A DNA stretch of 51,418 nucleotides from assembly GCA_007694935.1 (NCBI GenBank), contig REES01000034.1:1-51418 (forward strand), read 5' to 3'. Shown here piece after piece: positions 27,133 through 34,212 of the stretch. This DNA comes from Rhodospirillales bacterium (GTDB taxonomy: Bacteria; Pseudomonadota; Alphaproteobacteria; Rhodospirillales; Defluviicoccaceae). How positions within the stretch are numbered: position 1 is the stretch's first letter; every line of letters begins with the position of its first letter. A program made the translations under genes and the position numbers. The notes under the pieces are model-generated. The model ran no database searches. It was not told the origin of the DNA and saw only the letters and a list, made by a program, of their open reading frames with translations.

Positions 27133-27958
27133 GCGGAAGGCGAGGGTGGCGGCATGGTTCGCTCAGCTGCGCGATCGCCTGATCGAGGCCCTCGAGACGA
27201 TCGAGGATGCGGGCAGCCGGCCGGGCGCGACATCCGCACGGTTCGACCGCCGGCCGTGGCAGCGTCCCGGCGGCGGGGGCGGCACCATGGCGCTGCTGCG
27301 TGGCCAGGTTCTGGAGAAGGCAGGCGTCAACGTCTCGACGGTCGAGGGTGAGTTTTCGGAGGCGTTTCGGGGTCAGGTCCCCGGTGCCGACCAGGACCCC
27401 CGCTTCTGGGCGTCCGGCATCTCGGTGGTGGTCCACCCGCGGTCGCCCCACGTTCCGGCCGCCCACATGAACACACGGATGATCGTCACCACCCGCGGCT
27501 GGTTCGGCGGCGGCGCCGATCTCACCCCGGTCACGGTCAATGCCACGGATACGGCGGCGTTTCATGCGGCACTGAAGGCCGCCTGCGATGCGCACGATCC
27601 GACGTACTACCCGCGGTTCAAGGCGTGGTGTGACGGGTACTTTTATCTGCCCCACCGGGGCGAGGCGCGGGGGGTCGGCGGCATCTTCTTTGACGACTTG
27701 GCCGGACCCGACTGGGACGCGGACTTCGCGTTCGTCCGGGACGTCGGCACCGCTTTTCTGGAGATCTATCCCCGCTTGATCCGCCGTCACATGGCCAAGC
27801 CCTGGACCGAGGCGGAACGCCGCGCCCAACTGACCAAGCGGGGCCGCTATGTGGAGTTCAACCTGCTCTATGACCGCGGCACCCGCTTCGGGCTGATGAC
27901 CGGAGGCAACCCGGAGGCGGTGCTGATGTCGCTGCCGCCGGAGGCGGCCTGGCCATAG
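27122..27958 (+). CDS. hemF: Oxygen-dependent coproporphyrinogen III oxidase HemF
   Basis: 278-residue haem biosynthesis enzyme converting coproporphyrinogen III to protoporphyrinogen IX with O2. Family signatures are A-A-H-M-N-T-R, W-F-G-G-G-A-D-L-T-P, R-G-V-G-G-I-F-F-D-D and G-R-Y-V-E-F-N-L-L-Y-D-R-G-T. The ATG at 27122 lies inside the end of trmL, implying coupling. The neighbouring bc1 operon makes haem demand a sensible context, though it is on the other strand. Confidence 0.95.
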   Translation: MTPERKARVAAWFAQLRDRLIEALETIEDAGSRPGATSARFDRRPWQRPGGGGGTMALLRGQVLEKAGVNVSTVEGEFSEAFRGQVPGADQDPRFWASGISVVVHPRSPHVPAAHMNTRMIVTTRGWFGGGADLTPVTVNATDTAAFHAALKAACDAHDPTYYPRFKAWCDGYFYLPHRGEARGVGGIFFDDLAGPDWDADFAFVRDVGTAFLEIYPRLIRRHMAKPWTEAERRAQLTKRGRYVEFNLLYDRGTRFGLMTGGNPEAVLMSLPPEAAWP

Positions 27959-27973
27959 GCTCAGTGCGGCAAA

Positions 27974-28005
27974 TCGGGGGACGACCGCGGCCGACCGTCC
28001 CCCGA
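27974..28005. terminator. Strong GC hairpin, probable bidirectional terminator
   Basis: TCGGGGGACG (27974-27983) pairs perfectly with CGTCCCCCGA (27996-28005) over 10 bp with a 12-base loop. It sits between the convergent hemF and small secreted protein genes, where a shared terminator is expected. T-runs are absent. Confidence 0.6.
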
Positions 28006-28028
28006 CGATGGCTGTCCGTGCTGCCGGC

Positions 28029-28295
28029 TTACTGGATGCCCAGCAGAGCCATGGCTTCCGCCAGCACCTTGACCGAATCGGCGTGATTGCCTTCGTCGTG
28101 CAGCTTTTCACCCTCCGCGCGCAGTTCCTTCACCTTGGCCATATCTTCATCGGACAGTTGCGGGGCCTCGGCCAGGGCGGCATCGATCTTGGCCATATCG
28201 GCCGGACACTGATATGCGGCCGCCGGGCTTGCCAACAGGGCCGCGGACATCAGCGCAAGAGTCAGAGAGGCGGCGAGCAGGGTCGGCTTGATCAT
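28029..28295 (-). CDS. Small secreted helical protein of unknown function
   Basis: 88 residues: a strong signal peptide (1-25, ending P-A-A-A) and a short mature helical-hairpin region beginning Y-Q-C-P-A-D-M, with a single cysteine. I recall similar short proteins in Rhodospirillales with no known role. The ATG at 28295 is set by the signal peptide; a longer upstream frame is Arg/Pro-rich and unlikely. It is convergent with hemF across a strong hairpin. Confidence 0.7.
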   Translation of the reverse strand: MIKPTLLAASLTLALMSAALLASPAAAYQCPADMAKIDAALAEAPQLSDEDMAKVKELRAEGEKLHDEGNHADSVKVLAEAMALLGIQ

Positions 28296-28739
28296 GAAAC
28301 GTCTCCCAGGTTGGAACGCCCGTACACTGTGTCTCAGGCTTCGATAAAGTGGGCACGCGGAGCCGCCACTGCCAAGGGCGGCGCGCACCCGATTGATGGC
28401 CGTTCAGCTTCGCCAGCGGAGCGTGTGCGCCCGCACCGGATTCCCGGAACGCTCGGCCTTCGGCCTGGGCCTGCAGGTACTCCCGTTTGCAGCGGGCAAC
28501 GCCCTTGGCCAAGCGGACCCCGCACCAGCTTGGGAGCGGCCGGCGCGGATGCTATGTAAATGGCGCTCAGGCCGTGGTCGAAAGCGAAGGCCAATGCCAG
28601 GGTTCATGAGGAATGCACCCGGAAACGCGTGAATGCTGACTTCGATTTTTGTCCGCCGGCTGGACCAGAGGCAACCGGGAAGACGGTCGCAGCCGAAGGT
28701 GATCGGGGCGGTTGGTTCGGATCAACCGGGGGGCCGCTG
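28296..28739. other. Gene-free stretch before mtgA
   Basis: This 444-base stretch separates the divergent small secreted protein and mtgA. Open frames exist on both strands, including a basic minus-strand frame around 28147-28512, but none has a ribosome binding site and signal or motif that convinces me. An in-frame upstream start for mtgA at 28560 is possible. I see no tRNA or clear promoter. Confidence 0.4.
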
Positions 28740-29462
28740 GTGAAAGGGCCGCGCCTTTCGGTGCTGCGGCGCTGGTTGATCCGCATTGTCGTCGTGTTGA
28801 TGGTGGCCCCCACCGTGCTGGTGGTCGCGTATCGCTGGATCAACCCGCCGATCACCCCGCTGATGCTGGTCCGCCTGGTCGAAGGCGAGGGGCTGGATTA
28901 CCAGTGGGTGCCGTTGCACCGGATATCGCCACACCTGCCGAAGGCGGTGATCGCCGCCGAGGACAATACGTACTGTCGGCATAACGGGTTCGATACACAG
29001 GCGCTGCGTCAGGAGGTTGCGGTCTGGCGTGCCGGCGGCCGGCCGCGCGGTGCCAGCACCATCAGCATGCAGACCGCCAAGAACATCCTGCTGTGGCCGG
29101 GACGGGGGCCGGTGCGCAAAGTCCTTGAGGCCTGGATTACGCCGCAGTTGGAGCTGTTCTGGAGCAAGCAGCGCATCCTCGAGGTCTATCTCAACATCGC
29201 TGAGATGGGACCTGGCCTGTATGGCGCCGAGGCGGCGGCCCGTGCCTACTTCCGCAAGCCCGCGGCCGACCTGACCCAGCGCGAAGCGGCGATCCTGGCC
29301 GCGATCCTGCCGAGTCCCCGCATCTGGTCCGCGGCCCCGCCTGGACCCTATGTCCAGCGGCGCGCTGCGGTCCTGGCCAAGCGCATCACTCAGCTCGGAC
29401 CGTTGCTGGACTGTGTACCGGCCTCCACCACCGCCTTCAGCCGCTCCAGGCAAGCGTTGTAG
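28740..29462 (+). CDS. mtgA: Monofunctional peptidoglycan glycosyltransferase MtgA
   Basis: Family 51 transglycosylase that polymerises lipid II in the periplasm. The 240-residue product has one N-terminal membrane anchor (about 8-30). The catalytic-glutamate block A-V-I-A-A-E-D-N-T-Y-C-R-H-N-G-F-D follows, then G-A-S-T-I-S-M-Q-T-A-K-N and the R-K-V-x-E-A and Q-R-I-L-E-V-Y-L-N motifs. GTG at 28740 gives the usual family length; an ATG at 28560 would add 60 non-conserved residues. The 3' end overlaps the convergent CCA nucleotidyltransferase gene by 73 bases. Confidence 0.9.
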   Translation: MKGPRLSVLRRWLIRIVVVLMVAPTVLVVAYRWINPPITPLMLVRLVEGEGLDYQWVPLHRISPHLPKAVIAAEDNTYCRHNGFDTQALRQEVAVWRAGGRPRGASTISMQTAKNILLWPGRGPVRKVLEAWITPQLELFWSKQRILEVYLNIAEMGPGLYGAEAAARAYFRKPAADLTQREAAILAAILPSPRIWSAAPPGPYVQRRAAVLAKRITQLGPLLDCVPASTTAFSRSRQAL

Positions 29463-30724
29463 TCGGGGCAATAGTCCTCTTCCTCCCACCAAGTCTCGAC
29501 CGCCTTGAGGGCCGCGCCCACGGCCGGGCCGGCAGGGACCCCCAGGGCCAATGCGTCCCGACCCCGTAAAGGAAATGGCACGGGCTGCCAAGCGTCGACG
29601 GCGTGCAACTGGTCGATCCACTCGGCGGTCCGCCCCGCTCCCAGCCGGGGATTGATCGCCCGCTCGCCCGACCACTGCAGCAGCAAGAGGTCCCGGACAC
29701 CGTCGCGGCCCAGGCGATGCAGCGCCCGGCGCAGCGCCCGGCCGCCGGCATCCGGGCTGACGTCCCAGGCGGCGGCGGCCATGGTCTCGAGGCGCGCCGA
29801 CTGCGCGCAGGACAGCCGCAGCCGCTCGGCGATGGCGGCGGCACCGGCGGCGTCGGTCTCGATCAGCGCGGCGAGCCGGCGAACCGGCTCCGGCTTGACC
29901 GATTCGAGCCGGATCGCCCGGCTGTCCAGCCAGCTCATGATCCGCAGACGGCCCACCGAACGCGCTTCCGGCAGGACGTGCGCCAGTACGCCGAGACCCT
30001 GCATGAGCTGGAACACATCGGCCGGATCGGGTGCCATCAGGGTGCGGAAGATCTCCACCCGTACGCGCTCGCCGGACAGGACGTTCAGTCCCCGGGCATG
30101 CTCCCGGCAGGCGGCCAAGGCCTCCTCGTCCGGTGGGGGGCGGCCGTAATGGGCATAGAAGCGGAAGAATCGCAGCAGGCGGAGGCGATCCTCCTGAATG
30201 CGCGCACCGGGGCTGCCGACGAACCGGACGCGGCCGTGGCTGAGATCCTCGAGCCCGCCGAAATAATCGTAGACGGTGCCGTCGGGTGTCGCCGACAGGG
30301 CGTTGATGGTGAAGTCCCGGCGAGCGGCGTCCGCCTGCCAGTCGTCGGTGAAGGCAACCCGGGCGTGCCGGCCGTAGGTCTCGACATCGACGCGAAGCGA
30401 GGTGATCTCGAACACGCCGGGACCGACAACCGCGGTGACCGTGCCGTGCTCGATGCCGGTGGGGATGACTTTGATTCCGGCGCCGGTCAGGAGCTGCATC
30501 ACCCGGTCCGGCGGCAATGGTACGGCGATATCGATGTCGCGCACCGGCCGCTTGATAATGGCATCGCGCACACAGCCGCCAATGAACCGGACTTCCGTGC
30601 CGCCGACGGCGAGGGCAGTCACCACCGCTCGGCTCTCGCGGGCGGTCATCCACGGCTGAGCGGCGATGCTGCCGACGGGACCCAGGGGGGGTGCTGCCCG
30701 CTCCTGCCGGCGCTCCTCCGTCAC
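29390..30724 (-). CDS. CCA tRNA nucleotidyltransferase / poly(A) polymerase family
   Basis: Nucleotidyltransferase of about 444 residues that adds or repairs tRNA 3' CCA ends. The active-site block F-I-G-G-C-V-R-D with D-I-D-I-A-V, then R-R-D-F-T-I-N-A-L and the R-L-L-R-F-F-R-F motif identify the class II CCA/PcnB head. The start is uncertain: GTG at 30724 includes the usual Q-P-W segment before the fold, while the first ATG is at 30649. It is the last gene of the DUF1285-Nudix-DUF6111-CCA set and overlaps mtgA at its 3' end. Confidence 0.88.
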   Translation of the reverse strand: MTEERRQERAAPPLGPVGSIAAQPWMTARESRAVVTALAVGGTEVRFIGGCVRDAIIKRPVRDIDIAVPLPPDRVMQLLTGAGIKVIPTGIEHGTVTAVVGPGVFEITSLRVDVETYGRHARVAFTDDWQADAARRDFTINALSATPDGTVYDYFGGLEDLSHGRVRFVGSPGARIQEDRLRLLRFFRFYAHYGRPPPDEEALAACREHARGLNVLSGERVRVEIFRTLMAPDPADVFQLMQGLGVLAHVLPEARSVGRLRIMSWLDSRAIRLESVKPEPVRRLAALIETDAAGAAAIAERLRLSCAQSARLETMAAAAWDVSPDAGGRALRRALHRLGRDGVRDLLLLQWSGERAINPRLGAGRTAEWIDQLHAVDAWQPVPFPLRGRDALALGVPAGPAVGAALKAVETWWEEEDYCPDYNACLERLKAVVEAGTQSSNGPS

Positions 30725-30764
30725 CGGCAACCCGAGCCGCGGCGCGCCGACGCGGTCTGCGACG

Positions 30765-31037
30765 TCACCGAATTTCCGCCGGCACGACCCGGCCATCCTC
30801 GAAACGGGGTGGGATGTACTCGCTGCCAGCGATGCCGCCACCGGTGAGTGCGGTAAACGCGAGGCCCGCCGCCATCAGCACGAAGCCCGCGAGGATCAGC
30901 CAGAACCACGGGGCTCGCTGCGCCTGGGCCGCGGCGCCCTGATCGCCCTGCCGAGGGCCGCTTATCCAGGTGTACAGGAAGAAGAGCACCGTCGGCAGAA
31001 CCAACGGCAACAGGTACTGGAGTAGGATCCGACTCAT
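30765..31037 (-). CDS. DUF6111 family small membrane protein
   Basis: 90 residues with two hydrophobic segments (about 5-22 and 41-61) and the C-terminal G-S-E-Y-I-P-P-R-F-E-D-G-R-V-V-P. This is the pattern of the alphaproteobacterial DUF6111 family, whose function is unknown. The ATG overlaps the Nudix stop (ATGA), so it is made from the same transcript, before the CCA enzyme. Confidence 0.75.
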   Translation of the reverse strand: MSRILLQYLLPLVLPTVLFFLYTWISGPRQGDQGAAAQAQRAPWFWLILAGFVLMAAGLAFTALTGGGIAGSEYIPPRFEDGRVVPAEIR

Positions 31038-31678
31038 GTTTCGCGCAGGAACTCGTACAGGTTCATCAGCATGCCAGCCGTAGCCCCCCATATATAGTGT
31101 CGGCCATACGGCATGGCATAAAAGAAGCGGACAACCCCGTCGAACTCGCTGGTGCAGCGCTGGTGGTTGCGGGGGTCCAGCAGGAATGACAGCGGCACCT
31201 CGAACACCTCTGCCACTTCGTGCGGATCGGGGGTGACGGCCAACGGGGGGCGCACCACCCCCACCACCGGCGTGACCATGAAACCTGTGCGGGTGACGTA
31301 CGGATCGAGACGCCCGATCAGCCGGACACGGCGCGGCTCCAGGCCGATTTCCTCCTCCGTCTCCCGCAACGCCGTGGCCTCCGGGCTCTCATCCCCCGGC
31401 TCTATTCGTCCCCCGGGGAAACAGACCTGGCCCGGATGATGCGGCAGATGGTTGGTGCGATGAGTGAGCACGACGGTCAGTCCGTCGGGCCGGTCGATCA
31501 GCGGCACCAGAACGGCCGCGGGCTTGATCGGCAGAATCGGTTCCAATCCGGGATTGAGGTCGTGGTCGCCGCGCTCCCGGTCCGGATGCTCCGGGACCGC
31601 CGGCATCTTGGCCGCGGTCCCGTGCGGCCGCCGGGAAAAGCGGCCCGCGACCCAGGTCGAGGTCGGTTCGGCGATCAC
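31034..31678 (-). CDS. Nudix hydrolase, CoA diphosphatase type
   Basis: 214-residue Nudix enzyme. The CoA-pyrophosphatase marker L-T-H-R-T-N-H-L-x-H-H-P-G-Q-V-C-F-P-G-G precedes the Nudix box G-R-I-E-P-G-D-E-S-P-E-A-T-A-L-R-E-T-E-E. This points to hydrolysis of CoA or related nucleotides. The first 60 residues are a variable extension. The start is taken as GTG at 31678, overlapping the DUF1285 stop (GTGA). It is coupled on both sides. Confidence 0.85.
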   Translation of the reverse strand: MIAEPTSTWVAGRFSRRPHGTAAKMPAVPEHPDRERGDHDLNPGLEPILPIKPAAVLVPLIDRPDGLTVVLTHRTNHLPHHPGQVCFPGGRIEPGDESPEATALRETEEEIGLEPRRVRLIGRLDPYVTRTGFMVTPVVGVVRPPLAVTPDPHEVAEVFEVPLSFLLDPRNHQRCTSEFDGVVRFFYAMPYGRHYIWGATAGMLMNLYEFLRET

Positions 31679-32274
31679 CGGTCGACGTCCAGGCTGTCGA
31701 GCGGAAAGAAGGTGCCCATGCTCCATACGCCGAGTGTAGGTCGACCGGCGCCGGATCCCTCCACGGCCAGCGCGGCCAGTTCATAGAACACCGCGCGGCT
31801 CAGCCGCGCCTCGATGCCGGGCCGAACGGTAACATAGGGTGATGGCTCGCCGGTACCGGGATCGGTCAGCACCGTGATCGGATGGTCGGAATCCGCCGTG
31901 ATGATCTCGTCCACGTTGGTGCGGAAACTGATGGCTTGCCCGGAGCCGGCACCGGCGACATAGAGCTCGACTGCGAGGAATGGGGCGTCGTCGACCACCA
32001 CGCGTCCCATCTCGGTCGGGGTCACCAGCCAGAACACCCCCGCGGTGTCCCGTTCCAGCACCGATGCGAACAGGCACACCATCTCCTTTCGGTTGATGGG
32101 CGAGCCCTGGTAGTGCCAGACTCCGTTGCGATCGATCCTTATATTAAGGTCACCCTGATCGCTTCGCCCGCCTGGGGCGGGGGACGCGACCTGCCGGAGA
32201 AAGCACGGACGATCGGGTCCTATCGGGGGTTTCGGTCGGGGGTGCTGCGTGGGGTTTGGAATGTTTTTCGCCAT
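31675..32274 (-). CDS. DUF1285 family protein
   Basis: 199 residues with no signal peptide or membrane segment. Landmarks such as D-L-N-I-R-I-D-R-N-G-V-W-H-Y-Q-G-S-P-I, R-K-E-M-V-C-L-F-A-S-V-L and T-P-T-E-M-G-R-V-V-V-D-D-A-P-F match DUF1285. Its role is unknown but it is often found beside moxR and the CCA/Nudix genes in alphaproteobacteria. The ATG at 32274 is only 33 bases from the divergent moxR ATG. Confidence 0.82.
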   Translation of the reverse strand: MAKNIPNPTQHPRPKPPIGPDRPCFLRQVASPAPGGRSDQGDLNIRIDRNGVWHYQGSPINRKEMVCLFASVLERDTAGVFWLVTPTEMGRVVVDDAPFLAVELYVAGAGSGQAISFRTNVDEIITADSDHPITVLTDPGTGEPSPYVTVRPGIEARLSRAVFYELAALAVEGSGAGRPTLGVWSMGTFFPLDSLDVDR

Positions 32275-32307
32275 GAGCCTTTCTGGAACGATGGGGCGCG
32301 AACCGGC

Positions 32308-33348
32308 ATGAGCGGCTTTGCCAGTCCCGCGGCCGGCCCGGTCACGCCGGTCACTGCCGGCGACACGGAAGATAGTGCGCTGATCGACGCGCTGGATCAA
32401 CTGGCGCACCGGATGGTGGCGGTGCGCGAGGCGATCGGCCGGGTCATTTTCGGGCAGCAGACGGTGGTCGAGGAGACCCTCGTGACGCTGCTGGCGGGCG
32501 GTCACCTCTTGCTCGTGGGGGTGCCCGGCCTCGGCAAGACCAGGCTGGTGGAAACACTCGGCACCGTGTTGGGGTTGGAGGAGCGGCGTGTACAGTTCAC
32601 GCCGGACCTGATGCCAGCCGACATCCTCGGTTCGGAGGTGCTGGAGGAAGCGGATTCGGGACGGCGTGCATTCCGGTTCATCCGCGGCCCGGTGTTCTGC
32701 CAGCTTCTGATGGCGGACGAGATCAACCGTGCCAGCCCGCGGACCCAATCGGCCCTGCTGCAGGCAATGCAGGAGCATCGGGTTTCCGTGGCGGGTCATA
32801 GCTATCCGTTGCCAAGCCCGTTCCATGTCCTGGCCACCCAGAATCCGCTCGAGCAGGAGGGCACCTATCCGCTGCCGGAAGCGCAGCTCGACCGCTTCCT
32901 CATGCAGGTGAACGTCGATTACCCGGACCTGCAGACGGAACGGCAGATTCTACTTTCCACCACCGGCCCGGTCCAGGAACCCGCCGTCGGCATCCTGAGT
33001 GCGGCCGAACTCGTGCGGGCTCAGCAACTGGTCCGCCACGTGCCGGTCGGAGAGAGTGTGGTCGCGGCGATCCTCGAACTGGTCCGTTCGGGAAGGCCGG
33101 AATCCACGGTGATGCCGGAGGTGCGCGAGGGGATCGCCTGGGGCCCGGGCCCCCGGGCATCCCAGGCGCTGATGCGGGCGGTGCGGGCCCGGGCGGTTCT
33201 GGACGGCCGATTGGCGCCATCAATCGATGATGTTTTTGCACTGGCCCACCCGGTTCTTCGCCACCGCATGGCACTCACGTTCGCAGCCCAGGCCGATGGG
33301 GTCGTCATGGACACGGTAATCGACACGCTGTGCCGTCGCATCGGGTGA
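32308..33348 (+). CDS. MoxR-family AAA+ ATPase
   Basis: 346-residue AAA+ chaperone-like ATPase. Walker A is G-V-P-G-L-G-K-T (about 72-79), Walker B L-L-M-A-D-E-I-N-R-A, and the sensor region A-T-Q-N-P-L-E-Q-E-G-T-Y-P-L-P-E-A-Q-L-D-R-F. MoxR proteins typically act with DUF58 and von Willebrand-type proteins, all encoded immediately downstream. The ATG at 32308 was chosen because earlier sequence belongs to the opposite DUF1285 gene. The DUF58 gene starts 19 bases before its stop. Confidence 0.93.
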   Translation: MSGFASPAAGPVTPVTAGDTEDSALIDALDQLAHRMVAVREAIGRVIFGQQTVVEETLVTLLAGGHLLLVGVPGLGKTRLVETLGTVLGLEERRVQFTPDLMPADILGSEVLEEADSGRRAFRFIRGPVFCQLLMADEINRASPRTQSALLQAMQEHRVSVAGHSYPLPSPFHVLATQNPLEQEGTYPLPEAQLDRFLMQVNVDYPDLQTERQILLSTTGPVQEPAVGILSAAELVRAQQLVRHVPVGESVVAAILELVRSGRPESTVMPEVREGIAWGPGPRASQALMRAVRARAVLDGRLAPSIDDVFALAHPVLRHRMALTFAAQADGVVMDTVIDTLCRRIG

Positions 33349-34211
33349 CATCGGGCCTGTTCCACCGCGCCGAGGCGGTGGGCGCGCAACTGCCACCGCT
33401 CCTGGTGGCGGCGGAACGGGTGGCGGCCACCGTCTCGCAAGGGGTCCACGGCCGTCGCCGTGTGGGGCCTGGAGAGACCTTCTGGCAGTACCGCCGCTAC
33501 CAGCCGGGGGACTCGACGCAGCGGATCGATTGGCGGCTGTCCGCGCGGTCCCGGCACGTGTTCCTGCGCCAGACCGAGTGGGAAGCCGCCCAGAGTGTCT
33601 GGCTGTGGCGGGATGCCTCCTCTTCCATGGACTACCGCTCGCGAACCAGTTGGCCGACCAAGGGCGATCGCGCCGACCTTCTGCTGCTGGCCCTTGCCTC
33701 ACTGCTGGCACGCGGCGGAGAGCACATCGCCCTGCTGGGTGACGACCGGGGCCCGGCGCCGGGACGAACGGCGCTGAAGCGGATGGCGGCGAGCCTGGAA
33801 CGTGGTTCGGTCTCGGACGAGAGCCTGCCGCGGCCGGCACCCCTGCCGCGCTTCGCGACCCTGGTCATCATCGGCGACCTGCTGGCGCCGCTGGAGGACT
33901 TGGCCGCCACCGTCGCCGCTTTTGCGCGGCAAGGGGTATCCGGGCATATCCTGCAGGTGCTGGATCCGGCGGAGGAAACCCTTCCCTTCGCCGGCCGGGT
34001 TCGGTTCCTCGGTACCGAAGGCGAGGGAGAAGCCTTGATCGGACGGGTCGAAAATGTCCGCCCGGCCTATGTGGCCGCAATGGCGGCGCACCGTGCCGGG
34101 GTGGCCAGGATCGCACGGGCCGCCGGCTGGAGCTTCGCCCAGCACCACACCGCCCGCCCGGCCGAGGCGGCGCTGCTGGCCCTTTACCTTGCCCTGAGTA
34201 TCCCCCGTTGA
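33330..34211 (+). CDS. DUF58 family protein
   Basis: 293 residues containing the DUF58 signature G-E-x-F-W-Q-Y-R-R-Y-Q-P-G-D-S-T-Q-R-I-D-W-R-L-S-A-R-S near residue 50. A degenerate von Willebrand-like domain follows, with D-A-S-S-S-M near residue 94 as a metal-site relic. The GTG start lies within the end of moxR. Known as the regular partner of MoxR ATPases in envelope-related complexes. Confidence 0.9.
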   Translation: MPSHRVTSGLFHRAEAVGAQLPPLLVAAERVAATVSQGVHGRRRVGPGETFWQYRRYQPGDSTQRIDWRLSARSRHVFLRQTEWEAAQSVWLWRDASSSMDYRSRTSWPTKGDRADLLLLALASLLARGGEHIALLGDDRGPAPGRTALKRMAASLERGSVSDESLPRPAPLPRFATLVIIGDLLAPLEDLAATVAAFARQGVSGHILQVLDPAEETLPFAGRVRFLGTEGEGEALIGRVENVRPAYVAAMAAHRAGVARIARAAGWSFAQHHTARPAEAALLALYLALSIPR

Positions 34212-34212
34212 G

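Noticed and set aside
28147-28512. Basic 121-residue minus-strand frame upstream of the small secreted protein
   Set aside because: Overlaps that gene in another frame, lacks a ribosome site and becomes low complexity; possibly a decayed remnant but unsupported.
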